From the NCBI GenBank assembly GCA_031556035.1, contig JAVBTT010000029.1, forward strand, positions 10,965 through 74,964: DNA of 64,000 nt. The letters run 5' to 3'. The notes beneath the pieces were generated by a model. It saw nothing but the letters and a program-made list of their open reading frames with translations. It had not been told where the DNA came from and did not search any database. Both the position numbers and the translations under genes were made by a program. Origin of the DNA: JAVBTT01 sp031556035. GTDB taxonomy: Bacteria; Bacillota; Clostridia; Oscillospirales; UBA929. Positions within the stretch are counted from its first letter, which is position 1. Each line of letters starts with the position of its first letter. Of this stretch, positions 16,309 through 25,388 are shown one piece after another.

Positions 16309-17488
16309 ATTCCGACGCGAAATTCGAAAAATAGCCCTTGATGTAGACAATGGGTGTCCCCTTGTCTCCGCTGCCGCTGACCAGGTCGCAAAGGCTGGCA
16401 AGCAGGTCGGCGTAACGCCTTGGAGTTGTGCCCAGCGCCTCTGCCTCCCCAAGCAGTCTGGCTCCCTTGCAGCGTATGCGCTCACGCAGGGCGTCCTCCA
16501 GCGCCGCTCCCTCAAGGGCCCCGAAGTCGTTGTCAGCGTAATACTTGATCTTCAGTTCGCTTGGGGTTCCCCCGAGCCCTGAGGTATAGGCGGGAGCGGA
16601 GACTGGATCCGCCAGCTCCCATATCCCGCCTATGGGATCCTTGAAGCAGCCGTCCCCGTATATCAAAACCTCAACAGTCTTTCCCGTTTTGTCCTTAATT
16701 GCCTTTTGGATTTTGTCCACAACCGCGCCGCAGTTCCTCGGAAAAAGCTTTACGCTGTCCTCCGTAGCTGCGTTTGAGCCCAGCAACCCGAACTCCGGAT
16801 TGTATCCGCTTCCGTCAACGCTCGCGGCCATGATGTCGTCAAGGCCGTATACATTCACGCCGCCGCGTCCCCTCACGATGCGCTTTGTGCGTGCGCGTGT
16901 GTGGATATCGCAGCAGAGTACGTTTTTGGTGTAGTTAAGGATGTACGCCGGATCATTCGAAAACAGCAGCTCGGTGTTTTTCCCATAGCTCTTGTAGAGC
17001 TCGATATAGTCAACGCCGGTGAACGGATGCGAGGTATCCCCTCCGAAAAGCTCCCTGAAGCCGTTTTCATCGAAACTGTCCGCATGGGGAGAAACCCCAT
17101 TTGCGTCGACAAGCTCAAGGGGGACAAGGGCGTTGCCCACCTCGTCCGACGGGTATGAGAGCTGGATATAGAGCTTTTCGCACGCCATCGCTATCGCCTT
17201 GAGAATGACTGCGAAGCGGTTTCGGCTCGTTATTGGAAACAGCACTCCCATATCCCCGCCGCCGAATTTGGCTCTGATATCGGCGGCTATCTGGCCGCAA
17301 GAGGCGTAATTGCCCTGGGTTCGCGCAACCACCGATTCGGTGACGCCCAGGATGTCGCCGTTCTGAATGTCGAAGCCTTCGTTTCTGGCGGCGCGTAAAA
17401 GGCAGTCGCACACACCGCCGACCAGATCGTCCCCCTGTTTGAAAATTGGGGATATAATGCCCCGCGCATTTACTCCGGTATATCTCAT
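16307..17488 (-). CDS. CofE-like F420-0:gamma-glutamyl ligase domain protein
   Basis: 393 residues. The sequence resembles coenzyme F420-0:L-glutamate ligase (CofE): GDILGVTESVVARTQGNY (~43-60), the VSPHADSF and CCDIHTRARTK segments, and GDGCFKDPIGGIWELADP (~263-280). CofE adds glutamate through an amide bond using GTP. Clostridia of this kind generally do not make F420 and no other F420 biosynthesis gene is in the window, so this homologue may ligate an amino acid to another carboxylate. No strong ribosome site precedes ATG 17488; a nearby alternative start cannot be excluded. It is not in an obvious operon. Confidence 0.75.
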   Translation of the reverse strand: MRYTGVNARGIISPIFKQGDDLVGGVCDCLLRAARNEGFDIQNGDILGVTESVVARTQGNYASCGQIAADIRAKFGGGDMGVLFPITSRNRFAVILKAIAMACEKLYIQLSYPSDEVGNALVPLELVDANGVSPHADSFDENGFRELFGGDTSHPFTGVDYIELYKSYGKNTELLFSNDPAYILNYTKNVLCCDIHTRARTKRIVRGRGGVNVYGLDDIMAASVDGSGYNPEFGLLGSNAATEDSVKLFPRNCGAVVDKIQKAIKDKTGKTVEVLIYGDGCFKDPIGGIWELADPVSAPAYTSGLGGTPSELKIKYYADNDFGALEGAALEDALRERIRCKGARLLGEAEALGTTPRRYADLLASLCDLVSGSGDKGTPIVYIKGYFSNFASE

Positions 17489-17648
17489 ATCAATCGTCCG
17501 TTCCGTAAATTAGTTTATTGAGGGAAGTATAAATTTTGATTTAGCCTGACAGAAAACAGTATACTTTCCGGAGACCGATTCGTCAACCACTCTCCGCCCC
17601 AAGCCGAGAAATCCTGTCCAGCTGCGTCTTCCTTTGCCCTCCCGCATG

Positions 17649-17671
17649 AAAAATCCTCCATTGTGGAGGAT
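17649..17671 (-). terminator. Terminator of the LuxR-type regulator gene
   Basis: Minus-strand stem ATCCTCCA/TGGAGGAT with a 3-base loop followed by TTTTT, about 80 bases after the regulator's stop codon. The region 17489-17752 otherwise holds no supported gene. Confidence 0.7.
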
Positions 17672-17752
17672 GAAATTCTAGGTCTTATGCTATATGGTAG
17701 GCATATAGTCCGGGCCGGATGGAGAGCGGAATTGCGCGGAGGTGGCGCGCAC

Positions 17753-19294
17753 CTACTGCGTCACGGGCTCACCCTCCTGACTGACCGCCTTCTGTAGCGC
17801 TCTGCGGGACGGCATCCGCATTTTTCCAAGTATGTTTCCAATATGAGTCCGCGCGGTGCTGACAGATACAAAGGTCTCCTTTGCTATCTCCTCCGCTGTA
17901 AGCGGGCTGAGCAGATAGGGGAGCAACTCGCGCTCGCGCCTTGTGAGCATATAGGTATCCGCGAGGGTAGCGAGGTCAGCGGCGCCGACGGGCCGCAGAG
18001 CGGGGCCTGTTGCGTGAACCGGCTTTACTGACTTCTCCACCGGCGCGGGCTCCAGCCTGCCGGAGGCGACACCTCGGGCGAACCGCTCCCCGAGCTCCAT
18101 TCCGCGCTGCCTGATAAAGTACTCCGTCAGCAGGAAAAACATCGGTACGCAGCTCAGCACGACGACGACAAATAATACCTCTTTATTCGCGAATAAAAAC
18201 GGACCCACCCCATACTTGACAATACTCACATCCAGGGTAACAGTCAGAAGCATGTAGATAAACGCTCCCGTGCAGGCAAGGAGGGACGGCGTTTTAAAGC
18301 GGGGCGCAATCATCATGGGCAACAGGATTATCAGATATGTAAAGGACGACCCGCCCATTGTAGCCAGGAAAAACACCAGGGTGGAGGCAACCTGTCCGGC
18401 GAACAAAAGAGGGATGGAGCCGCACAGCAAAATCAGCACCAACGGCACGCTTATCAGTGCCCGCCATAGCTTCCTGTCAATAAGCAGGCCGTAAAGCGTC
18501 ACAAGCGGAAGGCGCCAGAGCCTGGCGACTATGAACATGTAGTACAAAAACTCGTCGTTGCGGTCGGTCACGTTCAGATATGCCTTGTTCAGTGTGGACA
18601 GCAGCGCGGACAGCACGACTATCCCGAGCCCTATGGAGACAAGCAGCCCCCTTGAGACTGGCAGCCCTGTGAACACACGATCCGCGGCCTGATCCCTCTC
18701 AAGCTTTTTCGGCTTGCGGTAGAGGAAAAAAAGCAGGAGGAAAAGGGCGGCGAGAACGGCATGTATTATTATGGCGCCCTGCTCAAAAGCTCTGTAATAG
18801 GCCGCCTCCTCGTCCATGCCTCCTTCGACAGCCCTGTCATACACAAAATTTATCACCGGGTCGGATGCCAGCAGGTACAGCCCTATTCCGCAGAAAAAGC
18901 AGCCCAGCACCGCTGACAGTTTTGTATAACGGTACTTGCCGTCAAACGCCGACACGAGCCGGCACAGGGTCGCCGAGAATATCGCCCCGACGACAAGCCC
19001 GAACACGGCCACGACCGGATAATAGACCGGCCATTCCGTGAAGCTGAGCAGAATTGTGAGCGGCGCGGCGGCGAGATAAATCCATCTGCGGGCCGCCTCC
19101 GCGATAGCGGGCAGGAACGCCTCGGCGGCGGCCCAAAGAGCCAGTCCCGCGAAGACGAACCAGAGCACGAAATAGCCCGCCCCTTCCGCTCCGAGGTAGT
19201 TGACAATCTCGGAGCCGATTCCGACAAGCAAGAGCGACAGGCAGGAGAACACAAGCTGGAGCGCGCCGGGACGTTTGGATTCCGACATGATCAT
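17753..19294 (-). CDS. Membrane-embedded LuxR-type transcription regulator (multi-TM sensor)
   Basis: 513 residues. Residues ~1-420 contain about twelve hydrophobic membrane segments in an MFS-like arrangement, with a charged central loop (~190-210, FLYRKPKKLERDQ). Residues ~445-505 form a LuxR-type helix-turn-helix (LTRRERELLPYLLSPLTAEEIAKE then VSVSTARTHIGNILGKM). Proteins of this layout are thought to sense a ligand in the membrane and bind DNA from there. It is divergent from the secreted leucine-rich-repeat gene at 19424, sharing a 129-base spacer, so it may control that gene. Start ATG is 19294 or the ATG two codons later; no strong ribosome site decides. Confidence 0.85.
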   Translation of the reverse strand: MIMSESKRPGALQLVFSCLSLLLVGIGSEIVNYLGAEGAGYFVLWFVFAGLALWAAAEAFLPAIAEAARRWIYLAAAPLTILLSFTEWPVYYPVVAVFGLVVGAIFSATLCRLVSAFDGKYRYTKLSAVLGCFFCGIGLYLLASDPVINFVYDRAVEGGMDEEAAYYRAFEQGAIIIHAVLAALFLLLFFLYRKPKKLERDQAADRVFTGLPVSRGLLVSIGLGIVVLSALLSTLNKAYLNVTDRNDEFLYYMFIVARLWRLPLVTLYGLLIDRKLWRALISVPLVLILLCGSIPLLFAGQVASTLVFFLATMGGSSFTYLIILLPMMIAPRFKTPSLLACTGAFIYMLLTVTLDVSIVKYGVGPFLFANKEVLFVVVVLSCVPMFFLLTEYFIRQRGMELGERFARGVASGRLEPAPVEKSVKPVHATGPALRPVGAADLATLADTYMLTRRERELLPYLLSPLTAEEIAKETFVSVSTARTHIGNILGKMRMPSRRALQKAVSQEGEPVTQ

Positions 19295-19363
19295 CCGCCT
19301 TTCAGCCTTTTATACTTATAGAAGTACCATTAATCACGCAAATAATACCATACCAGTGCTGTA

Positions 19364-19392
19364 TTGGCAAGCTAATTAAATCAAAATAAAAC
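19364..19392 (+). promoter_or_regulatory. Weak candidate promoter of the leucine-rich-repeat gene
   Basis: TTGGCA (19364-19369), 17 bases, TAAAAC (19387-19392). The -10 is poor, which would fit dependence on an activator such as the divergent LuxR-type protein. Two GATTAAT copies flank AAAAGGGG just before the start codon. Confidence 0.3.
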
Positions 19393-19423
19393 AAGATTAA
19401 TCAATAAAAGGGGATTAATAAAA

Positions 19424-22400
19424 ATGAAAAAGCACTCAAATCGCGCCATATCTCTATTACTGACGCTGACGCTTGCTTTGGGTTTCATGGCGACGTTGCC
19501 GGCGACTGCGGCGGACGAGGATACCCCGGGGGTGACTGAGTTGAGCGTTTCCGGAGTTGTCCCCGGCGGGCTGGGCGTCGCCATCGGGCAGGCGCTTGAG
19601 GCCGCAGGGCATCCGGAGGCGCTGCACAGCATAAGAAGGCTGACTGTCTCGGGCGAGATATCCTCGGTGGATTTCAAGTACATACGCGATGCGCTTTCCA
19701 ACGATATCGTCTATCTGGACATACGCAACGTGAGCTACCTCGGAAACGTGAACAGCGCTCTCAGCCAATGCCGCAAGCTCGAGTGGGTGAAGCTGCCCTG
19801 GCTGACCGACGTGCCCTACGGCTTCTTCTCGGAGTGCACCGCGCTTAAAACGGTGGGTGACGCCGAGGGCGTGGTCGACCTGCGCTCACAAAACCCTGCC
19901 ATAGGAAGCCGGGCCTTTTACGCCTGTTCCGCCGCCGAAAAGGTGCTGCTGCCCGAGAGCGCGGCACTGGGGGATCTGGCGTTTTACGGCTGCTACGCGC
20001 TCAGGACGATGGGCGTCAGCATGGACACCGCTCCGGGCGTTATTGATCTCACCAGCCCGCGCCTGACCTTCGGAGCGGGCGTGTTCACAAACTGCCGGGG
20101 GATGGAGTGGGTAAAATTTTATGACGGGGTAGAAATATCTGACCAGATGTTCTTTGGATGCAATAATCTGAAGACGGTGGGCGACATCGAGGGCATAGTT
20201 GACCTGCGCGGCGCAATGAGCTTCGGGGCCTCCTGCTTCCGCACCTGCAACGAGATAACCGCCGTGCTGCTGGCGGATAACGCCTACATATCGCAGAGCA
20301 TGTTTGAGGCCTGCTTCAAGCTGGACACAGTCGGCAATACCCCGGGCGTGGTCGACCTGCGTGGCGTTCAGCGGCACTTTGGGGACTACACGTTTTACGG
20401 ATGCCCGGCAATCAAGTGGGTAAAGCTGCCCGAAAACGCCCGCCTGCCCATCAGCATGTTCCTCAGCTGTACAGGGCTAACGACAATAGGGGACGCCGAG
20501 GGCGTCGTCGACCTCAGCGGCTGCGAGAGCAACAGCCTTAACACTTTCGGAGACGCCGTGTTCAGCGGCTGCTCGTCGATAGAGTGGGTGAAATTCCCCA
20601 AGGACGCGGTTCTCACCTACCAAATGTTTTTCAACTGCATAAAGCTGAAAACGGCCGGAGAGACCGAGGGGGTGCTCGATCTTCGTGACATAATGAGCTT
20701 CGGCTCCAGCGCGACATTCGGGAGCTGCCGGGTCGTTGAAAAGATAATGCTGCGCGACGGCGCGATACTCGGGCAAGGCCTGTTCACCCAGTGCGTCAAT
20801 CTGAAAACCGCCGGCGAGAAAGACGGCGTTCTGGACCTTCGCAACGTGAGAGAGTTTGCGCAGATGGCATTTTACCAGTGCCAGTCGGTGGAGACGGCGC
20901 TGCTGCCTGTGAACGCGGCGCTTCCAAGCAACATCTTCAACGGCTGCACAAAGCTGAGAACGGTGGGCAGCGGAAGTGTTTGGGCGGACGGTGTTGCTGA
21001 CCTGCGCGCGCAGAACCCCGGCTTTGGAAGCGGCATATTCGGGAGCTGCGCAATTGAAAAGGCGCTGCTCCCCGGCGGCGCGGTGCTGGGCGACAGCATG
21101 TTCTACAACAACAGGCTGCTGAAAACCGTCGGGAATACGGACGGGATCGTCGATCTGCGCGGCGTGAAGAGCTTTGGCTCGGCCTCGTTTTCAAGCTGTA
21201 CCGGGATTGAGCGCGTGCTCCTGGCGGACGGCGCCGAGCTCACGCGCAGCCTTTTTGAGAGCTGTTCGGGCCTCAAAACCATCGGAAACACAGAGGGTAT
21301 CGCCGACCTGAGAAAGGTCGCAAAGCTTGACGAGCTCACATTCAACCACTGCGCCGCGATTGAGAAGGTTTTGCTCACCGACCATGCTGCCCTGCCCCGG
21401 AACGTGTTTTCGAACTGCGCGCGCCTTGACGAGATAAACCTTCAGGACGGCCAGCAGTTTAGCTACGGCTTTCTGAGCGGCTGCGGCTTTGACTTCACCG
21501 ACGTATCCGGCTATCCGGCTGAATTTACGGAGAGCCTGGACTACTACGCCCCGGGGCAGCGGCCGGTTATATATTTCACGCTCAGCGTGGGCTACGACAC
21601 GCAGGTTGTCGAAAAGGGCGGGGAGTTCGTACAGCCCGTCCCGGTGCTCAGGACAAGGCACGGAATGGAGTTCGGCGAGCTTGTTACGAACAAGGCGGAG
21701 TATAAGCTCTGGCTAAGCCAGACAGTCTCGAAGCCCTCGGTGAGCATAAGGACAACAAGGGACGGCAAGGCGGTTTCGTCCGTGGACACGAACACCCCGG
21801 GCGTGTACGTCATAACCTACTCTATTCCGGACGGCTTCACAGCCAACCGCAGCCTGCTGACCTTCACGGTCACAGTGCGGGACGAGGAGGATCCCTGGCT
21901 CAGAGCGTGGGTAACGACTCCGAACATCGTTGAGACGCTGTCAGCCTACCTCAATATTGCGACCGAGAGCCAGGGTTATGAAAACGAGGCGCTGACGGCG
22001 TATCTAATGGTCGAGGGGGCGGAAATGTACCCGACCGCAATTGTAAACGGAGCGGGCCGCATGTACCTTGAGAAAGCCCCGCCCGCCGGAACTTACGCGC
22101 TTGTCATAAAAACCTCGGCCGGACTTGAGGCCGGACGCTGCGAGATGACGGCGGTTGTTTACGACCCCGCCTCGCTGTGGGAGCCTAAGCTGCGCAGGGA
22201 TGAGGACGGAAGCGTACTCATCGAGTTCTCCGAGGTTGTCTCCGCGAAGGACGGCAAATTCGACAATGAGACAACAGCGGGGGGCAAGTCGGTCAAATGC
22301 AGCCAGCCGTCGGCAAAAACACTGAAGCTGGCGGCGCAATACGATTCGTTACCCGCGGGAACGGTCATCACTGCCGCAGGCGTTAAGTATCCAAACATGT

Positions 22401-22441
22401 TCCCCAGCTACAGCTTTACGTTTACCCTGAGAATGAAGTAA
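19424..22441 (+). CDS. Secreted BspA-like leucine-rich-repeat protein with shared C-terminal module
   Basis: 1005 residues. Signal peptide 1-30 (KKHSNRAISLLLTLTLALGF, cleavage near ATAA). Residues ~60-690 are ~25-residue leucine-rich repeats of the BspA/LRR_5 type, alternating blocks such as AFYGC.A.E.V.LP and LKTVG..EGVVDLR; regular cysteines occur in each repeat. Residues ~700-815 form an Ig-like beta region (TRDGKAVSSVDTNTPGVYVITY). Residues ~822-1005 are homologous to the C-terminus of the CE15/PL4 enzyme, ending FPSYSFTFT. No SLH, LPXTG or transmembrane anchor is visible. BspA-like proteins bind host or surface ligands; here the C-terminal module may be the retention or binding device. 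AAAGGGG precedes the ATG by 10 bases. Confidence 0.85.
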   Translation: MKKHSNRAISLLLTLTLALGFMATLPATAADEDTPGVTELSVSGVVPGGLGVAIGQALEAAGHPEALHSIRRLTVSGEISSVDFKYIRDALSNDIVYLDIRNVSYLGNVNSALSQCRKLEWVKLPWLTDVPYGFFSECTALKTVGDAEGVVDLRSQNPAIGSRAFYACSAAEKVLLPESAALGDLAFYGCYALRTMGVSMDTAPGVIDLTSPRLTFGAGVFTNCRGMEWVKFYDGVEISDQMFFGCNNLKTVGDIEGIVDLRGAMSFGASCFRTCNEITAVLLADNAYISQSMFEACFKLDTVGNTPGVVDLRGVQRHFGDYTFYGCPAIKWVKLPENARLPISMFLSCTGLTTIGDAEGVVDLSGCESNSLNTFGDAVFSGCSSIEWVKFPKDAVLTYQMFFNCIKLKTAGETEGVLDLRDIMSFGSSATFGSCRVVEKIMLRDGAILGQGLFTQCVNLKTAGEKDGVLDLRNVREFAQMAFYQCQSVETALLPVNAALPSNIFNGCTKLRTVGSGSVWADGVADLRAQNPGFGSGIFGSCAIEKALLPGGAVLGDSMFYNNRLLKTVGNTDGIVDLRGVKSFGSASFSSCTGIERVLLADGAELTRSLFESCSGLKTIGNTEGIADLRKVAKLDELTFNHCAAIEKVLLTDHAALPRNVFSNCARLDEINLQDGQQFSYGFLSGCGFDFTDVSGYPAEFTESLDYYAPGQRPVIYFTLSVGYDTQVVEKGGEFVQPVPVLRTRHGMEFGELVTNKAEYKLWLSQTVSKPSVSIRTTRDGKAVSSVDTNTPGVYVITYSIPDGFTANRSLLTFTVTVRDEEDPWLRAWVTTPNIVETLSAYLNIATESQGYENEALTAYLMVEGAEMYPTAIVNGAGRMYLEKAPPAGTYALVIKTSAGLEAGRCEMTAVVYDPASLWEPKLRRDEDGSVLIEFSEVVSAKDGKFDNETTAGGKSVKCSQPSAKTLKLAAQYDSLPAGTVITAAGVKYPNMFPSYSFTFTLRMK

Positions 22442-22470
22442 TGAGATAAGCATGAGCCTGCCAGACCAGA

Positions 22471-22511
22471 AAAGTCCCGTGGGCGGCAAACGTACGCCGG
22501 CCACGGGACTT
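22471..22511. terminator. Bidirectional terminator
   Basis: 11-bp stem AAGTCCCGTGG/CCACGGGACTT with T-rich ends both ways (TTTATCG on plus, TTTTCTGG on minus). It lies between convergent genes ending at 22441 and 22576. Confidence 0.75.
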
Positions 22512-22575
22512 TATCGTTGCTGTTACTGCATAAATCTCTGAACGGAAGGTTAAATCGTGGGAGCAATAACTATAT

Positions 22576-24399
22576 CTAAGCGGCTTTGGTGGTCGGCGCA
22601 GGGATGATGAACACCTGTCCGGGGTAGATGAGATTGGGGTTCTTGATTTTATCCTTATTGGCGTTGTAAATATCGCGCCAGTGCAGACCGTACCTCTGGC
22701 CTATTTTAGTAAGGTTGTCGCCCTTGACAACGGTGTAGTGTATATTGTCCGGCTCGGGCTGAGGTTCAGGCTGAGGCTCGGGCTGAGGCTCGGGCTGAGG
22801 TTCAGGCTGGGGCTCGGGTTGCGGCTCGGGCTCCGCAATAACCTCAAGCACTGTTCGTCCGAGCTCAATCTCGCCCACCGTGCCCAGGGATTTTATGTAG
22901 TTTCCAAACAACTCCTCCAGGGCCTCAAACTCGTTGATGGTGGGCAGGGGCTCAAGCATCGTGTACTCGTCACCGCCGGCGAACGTGAAGTCGTTGGACG
23001 CGAGCACAAGCTTGGTGGCAGTGTCGTCAAGCTTGAGCGCGGTGCCGTTGTCAAGAGTTATCTCGTACACACGCGAGCCGACCGGCCTTGTGGGATCGTA
23101 CTTAAATGAGAAGCCGGATATTTGCGGGAATCGCCCGTCCGCGCCGCCCAGAGTACCGTCCTCATTCAGGACTATCTTGCCAACCCCAACCTCAAGGGCG
23201 GACTTGAGCACCGCCGGGGTCACTTCCTTGGTCACGCCATAGTTGCCGAAAGGGAACACGGCGACAATCTGCCCCATCGTGATATTCCCCGCCGGGATGG
23301 TTTCACGTATGCCTCCGCCGTTTGTAAGAGCTATATCGGCGCCGGTGCCCACGCGCAGTGCGTCCGCAGCGAGGTTTCCGATGGGCATCTCCTGGGTTCG
23401 CACGCCGGGGGCGCGGGACGCGTCCAGTGTAACGTCGGTCTTTCCCACAATCACAGACAGGAGGACATCCTGCGCGGTCTTGATCTCGGCGATCTTCGCG
23501 GCGACATCGGCGTCCGGCTCAAAGTCCTGCGCACCTTCGTAGTCGATATAGCTCGCGACCGCCTTGTCGACCGTGCCGTCCGCCTTGAGATGGAGGTCAA
23601 CCCTGCCCACATTGTTCTCGTACTGGCCGGTTGAAACGATCAGGGTTCCGTTCTCTATAAAGCCCGTCTTGTCCGGCGCGGTGTGGCTGTGTGCGTCAAA
23701 TATGACATCCACGCCCTCCACTATGTTGGCGAGATCCTTTGAGGTGGGGTCGCTGCTCTCGTCAAGCCCGATGTGCGCAAGGCAGACGATAACGGCACAC
23801 TCCTGCTCCTTGAGATATTTCACTGTGTCCGCTATCTGAGTCCTGGGGCTGACAAATTCAAGCCCCGCCACGTTCTTGGGGTTTGTCTTGTAGGTGGTCT
23901 CAGTGGAGGTGAGCCCAAACAGGCCGACCTTTACTCCGTCCACATCAATGATGTCGTAGGGCAGAAAGAGCGTTTTGCCGTCCTTGTCCTTGACGTTGGC
24001 GGATAGCACCTTAAATTTGGCGAGGTCCCGCAGCTCATTAAGGCGTGTGTAGCCGTAGTTGAAGTCGTGGTTTCCGGGCACCATGTAGTCAAAACCTGCT
24101 ATGTTCATCAGTTCGACGGCGTCCGCGCCCTTGTTTACGGTGACAAAGGGAAGCCCGTGGAAGGTGTCTCCGCAGTCAAGCAGGAAGGAGCCGGGCACCG
24201 ACTTCTTGATGGCCGCTATCCTGTCAATGCCGATAACCTTGTTTCCGGCGTCCGCGACCATCCGCCCATGGCTGTCGTTGACGTGGAAAAAGGTAATAAC
24301 GGGCTCGTCGGCGGCCAGCGCCGCAGGTAGGGCAGGTACAAAGGAAGCGATCAATGCGAATACGAGAAGGAGCGATAATAATTTTCTGATTTTTTTCAT
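22576..24399 (-). CDS. Secreted 5'-nucleotidase/UshA-family phosphoesterase with C-terminal LysM
   Basis: 607 residues. Signal peptide 1-29 (KKIRKLLSLLLVFALIASF). The metallophosphoesterase domain shows the metal ligands in FHVNDSHGR, LDCGDTFHG, PGNHDF and DAHSHT. The C-terminal nucleotidase domain has NGGGIRETIPAG and the base-clamping FPFGN and FTFAGGDEYTM segments. A proline-rich linker of about seven PEPQ units (~528-556) follows, then one LysM (YTVVKGDNLTKIG to YPGQVFIIP) that binds peptidoglycan. It would scavenge nucleosides and phosphate at the wall. ATG 24399 is chosen because AAAGGTGG lies 7 bases upstream and the promoter at 24422-24450 excludes longer readings of the frame. Confidence 0.92.
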   Translation of the reverse strand: MKKIRKLLSLLLVFALIASFVPALPAALAADEPVITFFHVNDSHGRMVADAGNKVIGIDRIAAIKKSVPGSFLLDCGDTFHGLPFVTVNKGADAVELMNIAGFDYMVPGNHDFNYGYTRLNELRDLAKFKVLSANVKDKDGKTLFLPYDIIDVDGVKVGLFGLTSTETTYKTNPKNVAGLEFVSPRTQIADTVKYLKEQECAVIVCLAHIGLDESSDPTSKDLANIVEGVDVIFDAHSHTAPDKTGFIENGTLIVSTGQYENNVGRVDLHLKADGTVDKAVASYIDYEGAQDFEPDADVAAKIAEIKTAQDVLLSVIVGKTDVTLDASRAPGVRTQEMPIGNLAADALRVGTGADIALTNGGGIRETIPAGNITMGQIVAVFPFGNYGVTKEVTPAVLKSALEVGVGKIVLNEDGTLGGADGRFPQISGFSFKYDPTRPVGSRVYEITLDNGTALKLDDTATKLVLASNDFTFAGGDEYTMLEPLPTINEFEALEELFGNYIKSLGTVGEIELGRTVLEVIAEPEPQPEPQPEPQPEPQPEPQPEPQPEPDNIHYTVVKGDNLTKIGQRYGLHWRDIYNANKDKIKNPNLIYPGQVFIIPAPTTKAA

Positions 24400-24421
24400 T
24401 TGTATACCACCTTTCGGAAGC

Positions 24422-24450
24422 ATTGTACCATATGTACCTTTTATTGTCGA
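24422..24450 (-). promoter_or_regulatory. Promoter of the LysM-nucleotidase gene
   Basis: Minus-strand -35 TCGACA (24450-24445), 17-base spacer, -10 TACAAT (24427-24422). Confidence 0.6.
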
Positions 24451-24565
24451 GTTTATTTGCGGCAAATTGTGCACAAAATAATATTGATTTTCTGTAAAAA
24501 CGGATACGTAGTTATAATAAATCAAACTGTTCGATTTATTTACTAAAACACTGGGAGCGATTCGG

Positions 24566-25180
24566 ATGAAAATAAAAAGATCACTTTTCGCGTTCGCGCT
24601 CGCACTTGTCATGACGCTTTCCGCCTCAGCCCAGGCCGGGACATACACCGTGCAGACAGGGGACAGCATGTGGAAAATCGCGGTCAAATACCAGATCGGT
24701 GTATCCGAGTTGATAGAGGCAAATCCTCAGGTGAAAAACCCCGCAATGATAATAGTGGGGCAAAAAATAAACGTCCCCAACATCGACGATGTCAAGCAGC
24801 TTGAGACGGAGGTCGTGCGCCTTGTCAACGCCGAGCGGGCAAAGAAGGGTCTGCATGCGCTTAAGCAAAACTGGGAGCTCTGTCGCATAGCGCGCTATAA
24901 GTCCCAGGACTTTATCAACAAGAATTACTTTGACCACCAGTCTCCGACTTACGGCAGCCCCTTCGATATGATAAAGCAGTTCGGCATCCGCTATTCCGCA
25001 GCCGCCGAGAACATCGCCAAAGGCCAGCCCACCCCCGCTGCAGTCATGAACAGCTGGATGAACTCAACGGGTCACCGCAACAATATCCTGAGCTCGTCGT
25101 ACTACGAAATAGGCGTCGGCGTAGCAAAGGACAGCAAGGGAAATCTCTACTGGACGCAGATGTTTATAAAAGCCGCATAA
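24566..25180 (+). CDS. Secreted LysM-CAP (SCP/YkwD-like) protein
   Basis: 204 residues. Signal peptide 1-24 (KIKRSLFAFALALVMTLSASA). One LysM at ~26-70 (YTVQTGDSMWKIAVKYQI to VGQKINVPN) for wall binding. A CAP domain at ~78-203 has the ENIAKGQ and STGHRNNIL signatures and the His residues of the CAP cavity (FDHQSP, GHRNN). Related proteins occur in spore coats and vegetative walls of Bacillota; the molecular activity is not established. It is divergent from the LysM-nucleotidase, so both may share control. A TATAAT at 24513-24518 is the likely -10, without a good -35. Ribosome site GGGAGCG precedes ATG 24566. Confidence 0.88.
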   Translation: MKIKRSLFAFALALVMTLSASAQAGTYTVQTGDSMWKIAVKYQIGVSELIEANPQVKNPAMIIVGQKINVPNIDDVKQLETEVVRLVNAERAKKGLHALKQNWELCRIARYKSQDFINKNYFDHQSPTYGSPFDMIKQFGIRYSAAAENIAKGQPTPAAVMNSWMNSTGHRNNILSSSYYEIGVGVAKDSKGNLYWTQMFIKAA

Positions 25181-25193
25181 TCAATTCAGATCA

Positions 25194-25232
25194 GCAAACC
25201 CCCTGTAGCTTGAGTGTCTATAGGGGGTTTGC
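25194..25232 (+). terminator. Terminator of the LysM-CAP gene
   Basis: Stem GCAAACCCCCT/AGGGGGTTTGC (11 bp, extended inward by four more pairs) with a 9-base loop, 13 bases after the stop. No strong T-run follows. Confidence 0.65.
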
Positions 25233-25251
25233 CCTGTTCTTGATGTACCAG

Positions 25252-25350
25252 TTAAACCTTGCCGCCAGTGGCGGGGAAAATGCGCCGCCCGCACAGCGGG
25301 CAGAGCATTTTGAGGAGCTATTGCGGCAAGGTTTTATCGTGGGACCAATA
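25252..25350 (+). repeat. Interspersed palindromic repeat, copy B (MITE-like)
   Basis: A nested long palindrome: outer 12-bp inverted repeats AAACCTTGCCGC (25254-25265) and GCGGCAAGGTTT (25323-25334), middle AAAATGC/GCATTTT (25277-25283, 25305-25311) and core GCCCGC-ACA-GCGGGC (25287-25301). The right arm continues ATCGTGGGACCAATA. The region 25233-25440 holds no supported gene; a 60-codon open frame here is the repeat read through. Confidence 0.65.
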
Positions 25351-25388
25351 AAATATACTTTGCAAGCTGAACTGCTGGTTCCAAAGGC

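Noticed and set aside
24400..24687. N-terminal extension of the LysM-nucleotidase
   Set aside because: It would precede a signal peptide and cross the promoter at 24422-24450 and the divergent gene's start.
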